Shown here: positions 39,076 to 51,727 of the stretch, piece by piece
Numbering within the stretch: position 1 is the first letter of the stretch
Layout of the letters: every line of letters starts with the position of its first letter
Assembly (NCBI RefSeq): GCF_002925905.1
Contig: NZ_PRDB01000025.1
Coordinates: 1 to 64,000, forward strand
DNA: 64,000 nucleotides
From: Klebsiella michiganensis
Lineage (GTDB): Bacteria > Pseudomonadota > Gammaproteobacteria > Enterobacterales > Enterobacteriaceae
Direction: 5' to 3'
Made by a program: the position numbers and the translations under genes
The notes under the pieces: model-generated
Seen by the model: only the letters and a program-made list of their open reading frames with translations
Told to the model about the DNA's origin: nothing
Databases searched by the model: none

Positions 39076-39241
39076 GTTCCCGGAGGCGGCGCGTTGCGCC
39101 TGTCCGGGCTACCCATCCCAAAACCGTACAAATCTGTGGTCGAATCTCCCGGGTCGCGGCGTAAACGCCTTACCCGGGCTACCAAGCCCAAAACCGCACA
39201 AACTCGTAGCCCGGATAAGGCGTTAGCCGCAAACCGGGAAA
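39076..39241. repeat. Three REP-type palindromes before feoC
   Basis: Three imperfect palindromes (39078-39111, 39150-39181, 39207-39239) share the gtagcccgg / ccgggctac core with the arrays elsewhere in the window. They lie between the convergent DUF1471 gene and feoC. Confidence 0.75.
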
Positions 39242-39259
39242 CCTGCCTTCACAGCCCAA

Positions 39260-39496
39260 TCAGCGCAGCGACCACCACTCCCGCAGGCAGGCTTTGCCTT
39301 CCGGGCAGCTTTTACAGCTGCCGGAGAGGCAGCCATCGGCATCTTCGGTCACTTTCACCGCTTTCCCCATCGCTTGCAGGCGGCCCAGCATGGCGTCAAT
39401 CAGCGGCTGCGGCGTATTCAGGCGGACGCTGAGCTGCTTTGCCTCCATCCTCCCCTGCAGGGCCAGCATATCGCGGACTTCAATTAATGACGCCAT
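39260..39496 (-). CDS. feoC: FeoC, Fe-S-type accessory protein of ferrous iron uptake
   Basis: This 78-residue winged-helix protein has four closely spaced cysteines in [16 protein letters not shown], which bind an oxygen-sensitive cluster. It is thought to protect FeoB from FtsH. Tandem ATGs at 39499 and 39496 are possible starts; AGGAG lies 2 or 5 bases away, so 39496 (MASLIEVRD) is preferred and matches E. coli. It is the last gene of feoABC, 10 bp after feoB. Confidence 0.93.
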   Translation of the reverse strand: MASLIEVRDMLALQGRMEAKQLSVRLNTPQPLIDAMLGRLQAMGKAVKVTEDADGCLSGSCKSCPEGKACLREWWSLR

Positions 39497-39505
39497 CATC
39501 GCTCC

Positions 39506-41824
39506 TTAGTGGCAATCGCCCGCCGGACTCTGGCAGCAGGTGGACGGCGTTTTGCGCGTCGCCAGCAGCGAGACGTCCACCCGGCTGCGCGCTCTGCGCA
39601 GCAGGCCAAAGACCACGATATTGAACAGCACCACCGCCAGAATGCACACCAGGCTATAGCGCGGATGCTGGCTAAAGCTGACGGTCTGGTAGTACAGCGT
39701 AGAGAGCGAGTAAGCGATATTCAGCCCCCACAGGACGGAGAACATCATCCAGCCGCGGCTCGACTCGCGGGCAATCGCCCCCATTACCGAGATGCAGGGA
39801 ATATAGAGCAGGACAAAAATCAGGTAGCTGTACGCCGCAGCGGCGCTGCCGAATTTGCTGCCCATGACGCCCATCGCGCCGGTTGCCATTTCGCCGTCGC
39901 CTTTACTGGCTTCGATAGGGTTGGCCAGCACGCTCAGGCTGAACGTATCTTTCAGGCTCTGCCAGGTCTCATCTACCGCGGCCAGCAGCTCGTCGCCGAG
40001 GCTAAACGTCTGCGGATTAAACGCTTCGTTCTGGATATCTTCGGCGGTGTAGAGGGTGTTCAGCGTCCCCACCACCACTTCCTTGGCCATCGCGCCGGTG
40101 AACAGCCCGACGGTCGCCTGCCAGTTATCCTCATGTACGCCAATCGGTTTAAATACCGGGGTAATCACCCGGCTGACCGACGCCAGCGCCGAGTCGTTGA
40201 TGTTATCGACGATCTTACCGCTCAGCGAGAAGCTGTTCAGCGCGCTGAGGAAGATACTGACGATAACGATCACTTTACCCGCGCGCAGGACGAAGCCTTT
40301 CAGGCGCTGCCAGGTCTGGATAATCAGACTCTTCACGTGCGGAACGTGATACACCGGCAGCTCCATCACGAACGGCGACGCTTCGCCGCGCATAATGGTA
40401 TGCTTCAGCATCAGTCCGGTCGCAATCGCCATCACGATCCCCAGTACGTACAGCGAGAAGACCGCCAGCGCGCCGTTCTGGCCGAAAAAGGCGGCGGCGA
40501 AGACGGCGAAAATCGCCAGCCGCGCGCCGCAGGACATAAACGGCGCCATCATAATGGTCATCAAACGTTCGCGCGGCGCATCAAGCGTACGCGCGCCCAT
40601 CACCGACGGAACGTTGCAACCAAAACCGACGATTAACGGCACGAAGGATTTCCCCGGTAGCCCCAGCGCCTGCATCAGGCGGTCCATCACAAACGCCGCC
40701 CGCGCCATATAGCCAGAGTCTTCAAGGAAAGAGAGGAACAGGTACATCATGCCGATCTGCGGTACCAGCGGCAGTACGGTATTAATACCGCCGCCAATCC
40801 CCTGGGCGAGGAACACCGTCAGCCAGTCCGGGAAATGCAGGGTATAGCCAACCCACTGAATACCGTGGATAAAGATAGCCACGGAACCGGCATCAAAAAT
40901 GGGCTGCAGCGCGCCGCCGATATTAATCGCCAGCAAGAACATCAGGTACATAACGAACAGGAAGACCGGCAGGCCGAGGAAGCGGTTGAGGATCACTTTA
41001 TCCATCGCCGCGGTAAAGCGGCTGGGCTCGGCGGTAAGGGTGTTACTGACCGCATCGCAAATGGCGGCAATGCTTTGGTAACGGGCATCGGCGATATGCA
41101 GCGCGGGGTCATCCATCTCTTCGCTCAGGTGCGCCAGGGACACGTCCAGCTTGTGGGCAGCGTCACCGGCGTAGGCGCGGCTGTAAATATCGCCTTCAAG
41201 CATCTGTAAACCCAGCCAGAGACGCTGGCGCTGCGGAATATCCGCGGCCATGGCCTGCGCCAGCTTGTCCGCCTCCCGCAGCAGCGGCTGCGGATAGTGC
41301 ACCAGTTCAATAGCCTGGTTCTGCTGATGGCGATCGATCGCCATTTTTAAGGCCTCGATACCGCGCCCGCGGGTGGAAACCAGCGGGATCACCGGGCACC
41401 CGAGACGCGCGGCCAGCGCGTCGACATCAATGCGGATCTTCTGTTTTTCCGCGATATCGAGCATATTCAGCGCGACCACGCAGGGGATGCCAAGCTCCAG
41501 CAGCTGCAGCGTCAGATAGAGGTTACGTTCCAGATTGGACGCATCGACCACGTTAATCAGCATGTCGGCGTCGCCGCTGAGAATATAGTGGCAGGCAATC
41601 TGCTCATCCAGCGAGGTTTGCGAGGAGATGGTGGTCAGGGAATACGTGCCCGGAAGGTCTACCAGCGTGACCTGATGATCGGTGGTGTTGAAACCACCCT
41701 CTTTGCGTTCAACGGTCACTCCCGCCCAGTTACCGACGCGCTGGCGCGCGCCGGTGAGCTGATTGAACAGCGTGGTTTTACCGGAATTAGGATTACCAAT
41801 TAAGCCAAGGGTTAATTTTTTCAT
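39506..41824 (-). CDS. feoB: FeoB, ferrous iron transporter
   Basis: FeoB is the Fe2+ permease of the inner membrane. An N-terminal G-protein domain has G1 GNPNSGKTT, G3 DLPGTYSL and G4 NMLD. A guanine-dissociation helical region and a polytopic domain with two Gate repeats follow. It ends in a short cysteine-containing tail. The start MKKLTLGL at 41824 gives 772 residues (E. coli 773). The ATG at 41830 would add two residues (MN) and cannot be excluded. It follows feoA directly. Confidence 0.96.
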   Translation of the reverse strand: MKKLTLGLIGNPNSGKTTLFNQLTGARQRVGNWAGVTVERKEGGFNTTDHQVTLVDLPGTYSLTTISSQTSLDEQIACHYILSGDADMLINVVDASNLERNLYLTLQLLELGIPCVVALNMLDIAEKQKIRIDVDALAARLGCPVIPLVSTRGRGIEALKMAIDRHQQNQAIELVHYPQPLLREADKLAQAMAADIPQRQRLWLGLQMLEGDIYSRAYAGDAAHKLDVSLAHLSEEMDDPALHIADARYQSIAAICDAVSNTLTAEPSRFTAAMDKVILNRFLGLPVFLFVMYLMFLLAINIGGALQPIFDAGSVAIFIHGIQWVGYTLHFPDWLTVFLAQGIGGGINTVLPLVPQIGMMYLFLSFLEDSGYMARAAFVMDRLMQALGLPGKSFVPLIVGFGCNVPSVMGARTLDAPRERLMTIMMAPFMSCGARLAIFAVFAAAFFGQNGALAVFSLYVLGIVMAIATGLMLKHTIMRGEASPFVMELPVYHVPHVKSLIIQTWQRLKGFVLRAGKVIVIVSIFLSALNSFSLSGKIVDNINDSALASVSRVITPVFKPIGVHEDNWQATVGLFTGAMAKEVVVGTLNTLYTAEDIQNEAFNPQTFSLGDELLAAVDETWQSLKDTFSLSVLANPIEASKGDGEMATGAMGVMGSKFGSAAAAYSYLIFVLLYIPCISVMGAIARESSRGWMMFSVLWGLNIAYSLSTLYYQTVSFSQHPRYSLVCILAVVLFNIVVFGLLRRARSRVDVSLLATRKTPSTCCQSPAGDCH

Positions 41825-41851
41825 ATTCATACTCTTAGTGCCGGTCAGGCA

Positions 41852-42154
<303 letters not shown>

Positions 42155-42182
42155 CTAACGAAGAAGAAAAAATACTCAATGC

Positions 42183-42206
42183 AAATAATGATAATGAGAA
42201 TAGTTT
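42183..42206. promoter_or_regulatory. Fur-box-like site upstream of feoA
   Basis: The run AATAATGATAATGAGAATAG fits the GATAAT-repeat form of the Fur box well in its left half and moderately in its right half. It is about 105 bp before the feoA ATG. Iron repression of feo by Fur is established in relatives. Confidence 0.65.
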
Positions 42207-42265
42207 TTATCATCAATACATATAATGCGGCCGTTTCGCTTTTTAAAGAGAAAATTGAGCTTTTG

Positions 42266-42279
42266 TTGATATTGAGCAA
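42266..42279. promoter_or_regulatory. FNR-box-like site upstream of feoA
   Basis: TTGAT-attg-AGCAA matches the FNR consensus TTGAT-N4-ATCAA at nine of ten positions. It lies upstream of the Fur-like site, as expected for anaerobic activation of feo. Confidence 0.65.
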
Positions 42280-42490
42280 ACTCTTTTTTCTCGCCGTCGC
42301 GGAGGTGATGATTATTCTTAATGACTAAATGTTTAATTAAAGTTTCGATAGTTAACGAAATGAAAATAATAATATCGCCGTCCGTAATTCGCGCTTATTA
42401 CGACGTTATAAGAAAATACTGATGCTTGTTTGCACAATATGGCGAATGCCGAAAGAAATGCGGCCCCTTAGCAAAAGGGGCCGGAAAGAA

Positions 42491-44821
42491 TTAGCGTTTT
42501 TTACCCATTGCCGCCGCCAGCGCATCCATCATCGCGCTGTTGCCCGCAGGCTGCGCCTCGCGACTGCGAGGTTTAGCGGCCTTCGCCGCCGGGCGGTTGC
42601 CCTGAGGACGATCGTTACCGCCGCCGCGGCGCGCGTTGCTGTCGCCAGGCTGTTCGTCCAGACGCATCGTCAGCGCGATGCGCTTACGCGGCAGGTCGAC
42701 TTCCATCACTTTCACCTTCACGATATCGCCCGCTTTGACCACCGTGTGCGGGTCTTCAACGAACTTATTCGACAGGGAAGAGATATGCACCAGGCCGTCC
42801 TGATGAACGCCGATATCAACGAACGCGCCGAAGTTGGTGACGTTGGTCACCGCGCCTTCGAGGATCATCCCCGGCAGCAGGTCGTTCATCGTCTCTACGC
42901 CATCGGCGAACTGGGCGGTTTTAAACTCAGGGCGCGGGTCGCGGCCCGGCTTCTCCAGCTCTTTGATGATGTCGGTCACCGTCGGCACGCCGAATTTCTC
43001 ATCGGTGAAATCAGCGGCTTTCAGATGACGCAGTTCACTGCTGTTGCCCATTAAATCTTTCAGCGCCTGCTGAGTCGCCGCCAGAATGCGCTCCACCACC
43101 GGATACGCTTCCGGGTGCACGGTTGAGGCGTCCAGCGGGTTGTCGCCGTGGTTGATACGCAGGAAGCCCGCGCACTGTTCAAAGGCCTTCGGCCCCAGAC
43201 GGCTGACCTTCAGCAGCTGCTGGCGATTCTGGAACTGGCCGTTCTCATCGCGCCAGGAGACGATATTCTGCGCCATCATGCGGGTCAGACCGGCGACGCG
43301 GGTAAGCAGCGGGACGGAAGCGGTATTCAGATCGACGCCGACGGCGTTTACGCAGTCTTCCACCACCGCGTCCAGCTTACGCGCCAGCTGGGTCTGGCTG
43401 ACATCGTGCTGATACTGGCCGACGCCAATGGATTTCGGATCGATTTTCACCAGTTCGGCCAGCGGGTCCTGGAGACGACGGGCGATAGAGACCGCGCCGC
43501 GCAGGGAAACGTCGAGATCCGGGAACTCCAGCGCCGCCAGCTCGGAGGCGGAGTACACGGACGCGCCCGCTTCGCTGACGATGACCTTCTGCGCGGTCAC
43601 TTTCGGGAACTGCTTCTGCACGTCGAGGAAGAAGCGCTCGGTTTCACGCGAGGCGGTACCGTTGCCGATCGCCACCAGCTCAACGTTGTACTTTTCACAC
43701 AGCGCGGCAACCGCCACCGCCGCTTTTGCGGCCTGGCCGGTATGCGGGTAAATGGTATCGGTAGCCACCAGCTTGCCGGTACCGTCAACGACGGCGACTT
43801 TGACGCCGGTGCGCAGGCCCGGATCGAGGCCCATGGTGGCGCGCAGCCCGGCCGGCGCGGCCATCAGCAGGTCGTGCAGGTTGCGGGCAAAGACGTTAAT
43901 GGCTTCGTCTTCCGCGCGTTCGCGCACGGTCCCCATCAGCTCGGTTTCGAGGTGCATCAGCACCTTGATACGCCACGTCCAGCTCACCACGCCCTTACGC
44001 CAGCCGTCCGCTGGGGCGTTGTTCAGGCGCAGGCCGAGATGGTCGATAATGATTTGCTCGCCGTGGCTCTCTTTCGGCGGCTCGTCGAACTGCGGGTCGG
44101 CGTTTAAAGAGAGCTGCAGCACGCCTTCGTTGCGGCCGCGGAACATCGCCAGCGCGCGGTGCGACGGGACGGTGGAGATCGGTTCATGGTGATCGAAGTA
44201 GTCGCGGAATTTCGCCCCTTCCTCTTCTTTACCGCTGACGACGGTCGCCACCAGGTGGGCGTTTTTCCACAGATAGTCGCGCACTTTCGCCAGCAGGCCC
44301 GCGTCTTCAGCAAAGCGCTCCATCAGGATATAGCGCGCGCCGTCGAGAGCGGCTTTTGTGTCCGCTACGCCGTTGTCGGCGTCGATATATTTAGCGGCTT
44401 CGGTTTCCGGGTCGTGAGAGGGTTCGTTCCACAGCAGATCGGCCAGCGGTTCCAGCCCGGCCTCAATGGCGATCTGCCCGCGCGTGCGGCGCTTCGGCTT
44501 GTACGGCAGATAGAGATCTTCGAGCTCGGTTTTACTCAACGTCCCGTTAATGGCTTTTTCCAGCGTCTCGGTCAGCTTGCCCTGCTCGCCGATGGACTTC
44601 AGGATCGCCTGACGACGGTCTTCAAGTTCACGCAGATAGCCCAGGCGGGTTTCCAGATTACGCAGCTGCGTGTCATCCAGACCGCCGGTGACTTCTTTAC
44701 GATAGCGTGCGATAAACGGCACGGTATTCCCTTCATCAAGCAGGCGAACGGCAGCTTCTACCTGTTCAGCCCTGGCCTGAAGTTCACCCGCAATAATGCG
44801 GCAGAGCGAATCATTCATCAT
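42491..44821 (-). CDS. yhgF: YhgF, Tex-family RNA-binding protein
   Basis: This 776-residue Tex-type protein has an N-terminal helical region, a YqgF-like RNase H fold around [16 protein letters not shown], helix-hairpin-helix repeats ([20 protein letters not shown] region) and a C-terminal S1 domain ([24 protein letters not shown]). A basic Arg/Pro tail follows. Tex proteins act in transcription elongation and nucleic acid quality control. Tandem ATGs at 44821 and 44818 are equivalent candidates. The gene is downstream of greB on the same strand with 101 bp between. Confidence 0.95.
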   Translation of the reverse strand: MMNDSLCRIIAGELQARAEQVEAAVRLLDEGNTVPFIARYRKEVTGGLDDTQLRNLETRLGYLRELEDRRQAILKSIGEQGKLTETLEKAINGTLSKTELEDLYLPYKPKRRTRGQIAIEAGLEPLADLLWNEPSHDPETEAAKYIDADNGVADTKAALDGARYILMERFAEDAGLLAKVRDYLWKNAHLVATVVSGKEEEGAKFRDYFDHHEPISTVPSHRALAMFRGRNEGVLQLSLNADPQFDEPPKESHGEQIIIDHLGLRLNNAPADGWRKGVVSWTWRIKVLMHLETELMGTVRERAEDEAINVFARNLHDLLMAAPAGLRATMGLDPGLRTGVKVAVVDGTGKLVATDTIYPHTGQAAKAAVAVAALCEKYNVELVAIGNGTASRETERFFLDVQKQFPKVTAQKVIVSEAGASVYSASELAALEFPDLDVSLRGAVSIARRLQDPLAELVKIDPKSIGVGQYQHDVSQTQLARKLDAVVEDCVNAVGVDLNTASVPLLTRVAGLTRMMAQNIVSWRDENGQFQNRQQLLKVSRLGPKAFEQCAGFLRINHGDNPLDASTVHPEAYPVVERILAATQQALKDLMGNSSELRHLKAADFTDEKFGVPTVTDIIKELEKPGRDPRPEFKTAQFADGVETMNDLLPGMILEGAVTNVTNFGAFVDIGVHQDGLVHISSLSNKFVEDPHTVVKAGDIVKVKVMEVDLPRKRIALTMRLDEQPGDSNARRGGGNDRPQGNRPAAKAAKPRSREAQPAGNSAMMDALAAAMGKKR

Positions 44822-44922
44822 CGGTTTAATTCATCTTTAGGATCAAAAATCAGGGGGATAGTTATACGGACTGGCACGCTAAAATGCCAGCCGCGACCAA
44901 AGCCTCTCGGAATGTTCCGGAC

Positions 44923-45402
44923 CTATTTGGCTTTGACGTATTCAATTTCGTTCACGTACCAGGCCGCCTCGCCCGCGGGGGTGTTCACGATAGCTAAATC
45001 ACCGACCTCTTTTTTCAGCAGCGCGCGCGCCATTGGCGAATCAATGGAGATGTAGTCGTTGCGGCCAAAGATTTCATCGTAGCCGACAATCCGGAAGCGC
45101 TTCGTCTCGCCCGCATCGTTTTCAATCTCCACCCACGCGCCGAAAAAGACCTTACCCTCCTGCTGCGGCGAATAATCGACGATTTTCAGCTGCTCAAGGC
45201 ACTTGGTCAGGTAGCGCACCCGGCGGTCGATTTCACGCAGGCGCTTTTTATTGTATTGGTAATCGGCGTTTTCACTGCGGTCGCCGAGGCTCGCCGCCCA
45301 GGTCACCTTTTTGGTGACTTCCGGACGTTCTTCGCGCCACAGGGTATCCATCTCTTTCTTCAGTTTTTCATACCCTTCACGGGTGATCAGCGGCGTTTTC
45401 AT
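44923..45402 (-). CDS. greB: GreB, transcription elongation factor
   Basis: GreB rescues backtracked RNA polymerase by stimulating cleavage of the transcript 3' end. The 159 residues have the N-terminal coiled coil with the acidic tip (SLGDRSENADYQYNKKRL, Asp/Glu at about 41-45), and a C-terminal FKBP-like domain. The sequence is close to E. coli GreB. It is divergent from ompR, which starts 237 bp away. Confidence 0.96.
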   Translation of the reverse strand: MKTPLITREGYEKLKKEMDTLWREERPEVTKKVTWAASLGDRSENADYQYNKKRLREIDRRVRYLTKCLEQLKIVDYSPQQEGKVFFGAWVEIENDAGETKRFRIVGYDEIFGRNDYISIDSPMARALLKKEVGDLAIVNTPAGEAAWYVNEIEYVKAK

Positions 45403-45639
45403 CGAAGGTTCCGGCTCCTGATTACAGATCTTTGTGCAATGCTGCGCACAATTCGTCGCACGTCATCATACCAACAGGATAAATAATGTGTCTTATGCTT
45501 AAATGTATACTTAAGCTGCTGTTAAATATGCTTTGTAACAATTTAGCCTGGAATATATACCAGATTTCGCTGGTGGGCGACCCGGGCTTTTTTGAGAATA
45601 CGTACTGACAATTGCAGTGAACCTTTGGGAGTATAAACA

Positions 45640-47717
<2,078 letters not shown>

Positions 47718-47828
47718 TTCTGCCGGTACGCCCGCATTAAAACGCCCGGCGGCGCCACGCTGTACGCCGCCGCATTGCTCTTGTATCCCGGAGAGGTGCG
47801 CCAGCACCGCCTCCGGACTGCGCCAGGT

Positions 47829-49100
47829 TTAATGCGCTTTATTCGCCATCGCATACGCCGCTGGCAAATTCAGCCGCTGCCAGAACTGCTGCGCGTCGTT
47901 ATCACCGGAAAGCGGATACCCTGCGGGCAACGCCGTTTTGACCATCAGCGCCCGACGCTGCGCGGCGGACAGATTCGGCAGCGCAGCCTCCAGCAGCACT
48001 TCAGCCCCTTGCGGCACCTTCAGGCTCTGTTTTTCGCCCTTCTGCTGCGGCAGATCGTAGGTCATGGTAAAGCGATAAAACGCGACCATCGCCGGGTCGC
48101 GATACGGATCGTCTTTCGCAGGCACTTTCGCGCACTCCGCCAGCGTCGTGCCGCACTCTTTCTCTAGCGCGGTACGCAGCTGGTCGCGGGCCTCATTAAA
48201 CATCCCGCGATACTTCGCGTCATTCAGGTAGTGGGCGACATTGCGCTGCGCCACCATCCGCGAACCCATCACGTCCAGCGGATAGTGCACGCCCAGCACG
48301 ATGCGCGAATAGCCATAGCGGGCGCCGCGCGTCACCAGCGCGTCGAAGCGCTCCGGGATCATCTCCGCCATCAGCAGAGCGTCGGTATAGCCGGTGTTGG
48401 TGTGCCCGCTCGGAAACGAGCCGCCGTCGGCGGTATAGGGCTTATTATCCTTAACGACCACATCGTCCGGCACCAGATGAATGGTATTGCCCTGAATCAG
48501 GAACGGGCGCGGGTTATTGAAGTGCTTTTTCGCCGCCCCGGTACTCACTTCCGAAGCTTTGATCAGCGCCGCCGCCTTACCGAGCTCGCCTTTGTCGTAG
48601 GCGGCGAGGAACGCTTTGCCGAGGCGCGGCCCCAGCGCATCGCTGAGGAAATAGAGATAGCTGATGCCTTCGGCATCCGCCAGCGCCTGGTGGCGAGCGC
48701 TCTGTGCGGCATCGCGGTTAATGGCGGTGACGGTCGCCAGGTTTTGCTGTATGACCGCCTTCGGCAGCGCGCTGAACGCTGAGAGCAGCTCGATTCCCGC
48801 CTGCTGGTTGGCTTTTGTCTGGAAGTCATAACCGCTGGCCTTCAGCCACGCGGTATCCGCCTGAGTTTTATTCTGTCTGGCGTGTTCAAGCTGGTCGCGA
48901 GTCAGGGTTGCCGCATCGCCCTTCAGCGCGTTGCGCAGCTGCGACAGGCTTTGGCTCTCCAGAGCATCAAACCCCGGACTGGCGGCGGCTGGCGTCACGC
49001 CGTTGGCGATTGCCGCCGCCTGATTCAAAGGAACCTCTTTCGCCAATGCCGGCAGCGCCAGCATGAGCGCCGATGCGAGAAGCGTGATGTGCAGTTTCAT
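47829..49100 (-). CDS. Secreted class A acid phosphatase (PAP2 superfamily)
   Basis: The protein has 423 residues with a signal peptide (hydrophobic to ALA at 18-20). The three phosphatase motifs appear in order: K-x6-RP at 192-199 (KHFNNPRP), the SGH motif as SFPSGH at 228-233, and SRIVLGVHYPLD with the catalytic His at 265-276. It should hydrolyse phosphomonoesters in the periplasm. PhoN/PhoC-type enzymes have about 250 residues. Here about 170 residues precede the first motif and about 140 follow the last, so it is a longer subtype of unknown preference. The ATG at 49100 follows AAAGGAAA; an ERIC repeat begins 11 bp upstream. Confidence 0.87.
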   Translation of the reverse strand: MKLHITLLASALMLALPALAKEVPLNQAAAIANGVTPAAASPGFDALESQSLSQLRNALKGDAATLTRDQLEHARQNKTQADTAWLKASGYDFQTKANQQAGIELLSAFSALPKAVIQQNLATVTAINRDAAQSARHQALADAEGISYLYFLSDALGPRLGKAFLAAYDKGELGKAAALIKASEVSTGAAKKHFNNPRPFLIQGNTIHLVPDDVVVKDNKPYTADGGSFPSGHTNTGYTDALLMAEMIPERFDALVTRGARYGYSRIVLGVHYPLDVMGSRMVAQRNVAHYLNDAKYRGMFNEARDQLRTALEKECGTTLAECAKVPAKDDPYRDPAMVAFYRFTMTYDLPQQKGEKQSLKVPQGAEVLLEAALPNLSAAQRRALMVKTALPAGYPLSGDNDAQQFWQRLNLPAAYAMANKAH

Positions 49101-49111
49101 TATTTTCCTTT

Positions 49112-49237
49112 TATACCCTAAATAATTCGAGTTGCTTAAAGGCGGCAAGGGAGTGAGTCCCCGGGAGCATAGATAACTATGTGACCGGGGTGAGCGAACG
49201 TAGCCAACACATAAGCAGCTTGAAGTATGACGGGTAA
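49112..49237. repeat. ERIC element
   Basis: This 126-bp imperfect palindrome has the ERIC ends TATACCCTAAATAATTCGAG and CTTGAAGTATGACGGGTA. The central blocks are gtgagtccccgggagc and gtgaccggggtgagcgaacg. It lies in the gap between the divergent phosphatase and rlmJ genes and nearly abuts the phosphatase start, so it would be part of that mRNA leader if the promoter lies beyond it. The remaining 170 bp of the 309-bp gap show no gene. Confidence 0.9.
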
Positions 49238-49409
49238 ATTCAAACCATTACCTTGCCTTTACGTGACGCTAGCCCTTCTGTTTGACGCTTTTATGACACG
49301 GTTATGTTTTGCAACGCTTTAAGCGGAATGGAAACAGCGCGGCGGTAATCCAGGCCGATCTGCGGTAAACTATCGGTCATCTTGTCTCAATCCCGGAATC
49401 ACCGTATCC

Positions 49410-50252
49410 ATGCTCAGTTATCGTCATAGCTTTCACGCAGGCAACCACGCCGACGTTCTTAAACACACCGTTCAGAGCCTGATCATTGAATCGCTCAAAG
49501 AGAAAGAAAAACCGTTTCTCTATCTGGACACCCACGCCGGCGCAGGCCGCTATCAGCTGAGCAGCGAACACGCCGAGCGTACCGGTGAATATCTCGAAGG
49601 CATCGCCCGCATCTGGCAGCAGGATGACCTGCCCGCCGAGCTGGAGCCGTATATCTCCGTCGTTCAGCACTTCAACCGTAGCGGCCAGCTGCGCTACTAC
49701 CCCGGCTCGCCGTTGATTGCCCGCCAGCTGCTGCGCGAGCAGGACAGCCTGCAGATGACCGAACTGCATCCCAGCGATTTTCCGCTGCTGCGCGCCGAGT
49801 TTCAGAAAGACGACCGCGCCCGGGTTGAAAAAACCGATGGCTATCAGCAGCTGAAGTCGAAGCTGCCGCCGGTTTCTCGTCGTGGACTGGTGCTGATCGA
49901 CCCGCCTTACGAAATCAAAAGCGACTACCAGGCGGTCGTGACCGGTATTCATGAAGGCTACAAACGCTTTGCTACCGGCACCTACGCGCTGTGGTATCCG
50001 GTGGTGTTACGGGCGCAGATTAAGCGCATGATCAAAGAGTTAGAGGCCACCGGCATTCGCAAAATTCTGCAAATCGAGCTGGCGGTGCGTCCGGACAGCG
50101 ACCAGCGCGGGATGACCGCCTCCGGGATGATCGTCATCAACCCGCCGTGGAAGCTGGAGCAGCAGATGAACAACGTTCTGCCGTGGCTGCATAAAAAGCT
50201 GGTGCCGACCGGCATCGGCCATACCACCGTCAGCTGGATCGTGCCTGAGTAA
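49410..50252 (+). CDS. rlmJ: RlmJ, 23S rRNA m6A2030 methyltransferase
   Basis: RlmJ methylates A2030 of 23S rRNA with SAM. The 280-residue protein has the N-terminal block SYRHSFHAGNHADVLKH, the SAM-binding region FLYLDTHAGAGRYQL and the catalytic DPPY in LVLIDPPYEIKSDY. It is highly similar to E. coli RlmJ over the full length. In E. coli its divergent neighbour is prlC; here that partner is 15 kb away. Confidence 0.96.
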   Translation: MLSYRHSFHAGNHADVLKHTVQSLIIESLKEKEKPFLYLDTHAGAGRYQLSSEHAERTGEYLEGIARIWQQDDLPAELEPYISVVQHFNRSGQLRYYPGSPLIARQLLREQDSLQMTELHPSDFPLLRAEFQKDDRARVEKTDGYQQLKSKLPPVSRRGLVLIDPPYEIKSDYQAVVTGIHEGYKRFATGTYALWYPVVLRAQIKRMIKELEATGIRKILQIELAVRPDSDQRGMTASGMIVINPPWKLEQQMNNVLPWLHKKLVPTGIGHTTVSWIVPE

Positions 50253-50323
50253 TCGCAGTCATCGGTGGAAACTATTGATTTCAGGTATACAATCTCGCCA
50301 ATCAGACATTAAGGATAAGACTC

Positions 50324-51676
50324 ATGAGCAAGCATTATGACTATATCGCCATTGGCGGCGGCAGCGGCGGTATCGCCTCCATTAACCGTGCCGCTATGTA
50401 CGGCCAGAAGTGCGCGCTGATTGAAGCCAAAGACCTGGGCGGTACCTGCGTGAACGTCGGCTGCGTGCCGAAAAAAGTCATGTGGCATGCGGCGCAGATC
50501 CGTGAAGCCATCCATCTGTATGGTCCGGATTACGGTTTTGATACCACTATCAATCACTTCGACTGGGACAAACTGGTCGCCAGCCGTAGCGCCTATATCG
50601 ATCGTATCCACACCTCCTACGATAACGTGCTGGGCAAAAATAAGGTCGATGTGATTAAAGGCTTCGCCCGTTTTGTCGATGCGAAAACCATCGAAGTTAA
50701 CGGCGAGACGATAACCGCCGATCATATTCTGATCGCCACCGGCGGCCGCCCGAGCCATCCGAATATCCCCGGCGTCGAATACGGCATTGATTCCGATGGT
50801 TTCTTCGAACTGCCGGCGCTGCCGAAACGCGTTGCGGTTGTCGGCGCGGGCTATATCGCCGTTGAGCTGGCGGGCGTGATTAACGGCCTGGGCGCGGAGA
50901 CGCACCTGTTCGTGCGTAAACATGCGCCGCTGCGTAGCTTCGATCCGCTGATCGTGGAAACGCTGGTTGAGGTGATGAACGCCGAAGGCCCGCAGCTGCA
51001 TACCCATGCCATTCCGAAAGCGGTAGTGAAGAACGCCGACGGCAGCCTGACCCTGGAACTGGAAGATGGCCGCAGCCAGACCGTGGACTGCCTGATTTGG
51101 GCGATCGGTCGCGAACCGGCAACCGATAACTTCAACCTCGCCGCGACCGGAGTGGAAACCAACGATAAAGGCTATATCGTCGTCGATAAATTCCAGAACA
51201 CCAACGTTCCGGGTATTTACGCCGTCGGCGATAATACCGGCGCCGTCGAGCTGACCCCGGTCGCCGTTGCCGCAGGCCGTCGTCTCTCCGAGCGCCTGTT
51301 TAACAACAAGCCGGACGAACATCTGGACTACAGCAATATCCCGACCGTGGTGTTCAGCCATCCGCCTATCGGCACCGTCGGCTTAACCGAGCCGCAGGCG
51401 CGCGAGCAGTACGGCGATGAAGCGGTGAAAGTGTATAAATCCTCTTTCACCGCCATGTATACCGCCGTGACCTCACACCGCCAGCCGTGCCGCATGAAGC
51501 TGGTCTGCGTCGGCCCGGAAGAGAAGATTGTCGGTATTCACGGTATCGGCTTCGGGATGGACGAGATGCTGCAGGGCTTCGCGGTGGCGCTGAAGATGGG
51601 CGCAACCAAGAAAGACTTCGACAATACCGTGGCGATCCACCCAACCGCCGCGGAAGAGTTTGTGACGATGCGGTAA
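50324..51676 (+). CDS. gor: Glutathione reductase
   Basis: This homodimeric flavoenzyme reduces GSSG with NADPH. It has 450 residues, as in E. coli. The FAD motif is [10 protein letters not shown], the redox disulfide is [13 protein letters not shown] (residues 42 and 47), the NADPH motif is [13 protein letters not shown], and the catalytic His-Glu pair is in [14 protein letters not shown]. It follows rlmJ after 71 bp and ends in a strong bidirectional terminator. Confidence 0.97.
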   Translation: MSKHYDYIAIGGGSGGIASINRAAMYGQKCALIEAKDLGGTCVNVGCVPKKVMWHAAQIREAIHLYGPDYGFDTTINHFDWDKLVASRSAYIDRIHTSYDNVLGKNKVDVIKGFARFVDAKTIEVNGETITADHILIATGGRPSHPNIPGVEYGIDSDGFFELPALPKRVAVVGAGYIAVELAGVINGLGAETHLFVRKHAPLRSFDPLIVETLVEVMNAEGPQLHTHAIPKAVVKNADGSLTLELEDGRSQTVDCLIWAIGREPATDNFNLAATGVETNDKGYIVVDKFQNTNVPGIYAVGDNTGAVELTPVAVAAGRRLSERLFNNKPDEHLDYSNIPTVVFSHPPIGTVGLTEPQAREQYGDEAVKVYKSSFTAMYTAVTSHRQPCRMKLVCVGPEEKIVGIHGIGFGMDEMLQGFAVALKMGATKKDFDNTVAIHPTAAEEFVTMR

Positions 51677-51695
51677 GACGCACACCATGCCTGAA

Positions 51696-51723
51696 AAAGA
51701 AGCTCTCCGGAGCTTCTTTTTTT
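51696..51723. terminator. Bidirectional terminator between gor and the GST gene
   Basis: AAAGAAGCTC / GAGCTTCTTT form a 10-bp stem with a TCCG loop, A's before and T's after, so it can end both convergent transcripts. Confidence 0.93.
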
Positions 51724-51727
51724 TCCT

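Noticed and set aside
39509-40636. A 375-codon plus-strand frame opposite feoB
   Set aside because: It is antisense to the transporter gene and has no recognisable domain or start signal.
43148-44107. A 319-codon plus-strand frame opposite yhgF
   Set aside because: This is a shadow of a conserved gene on the other strand.
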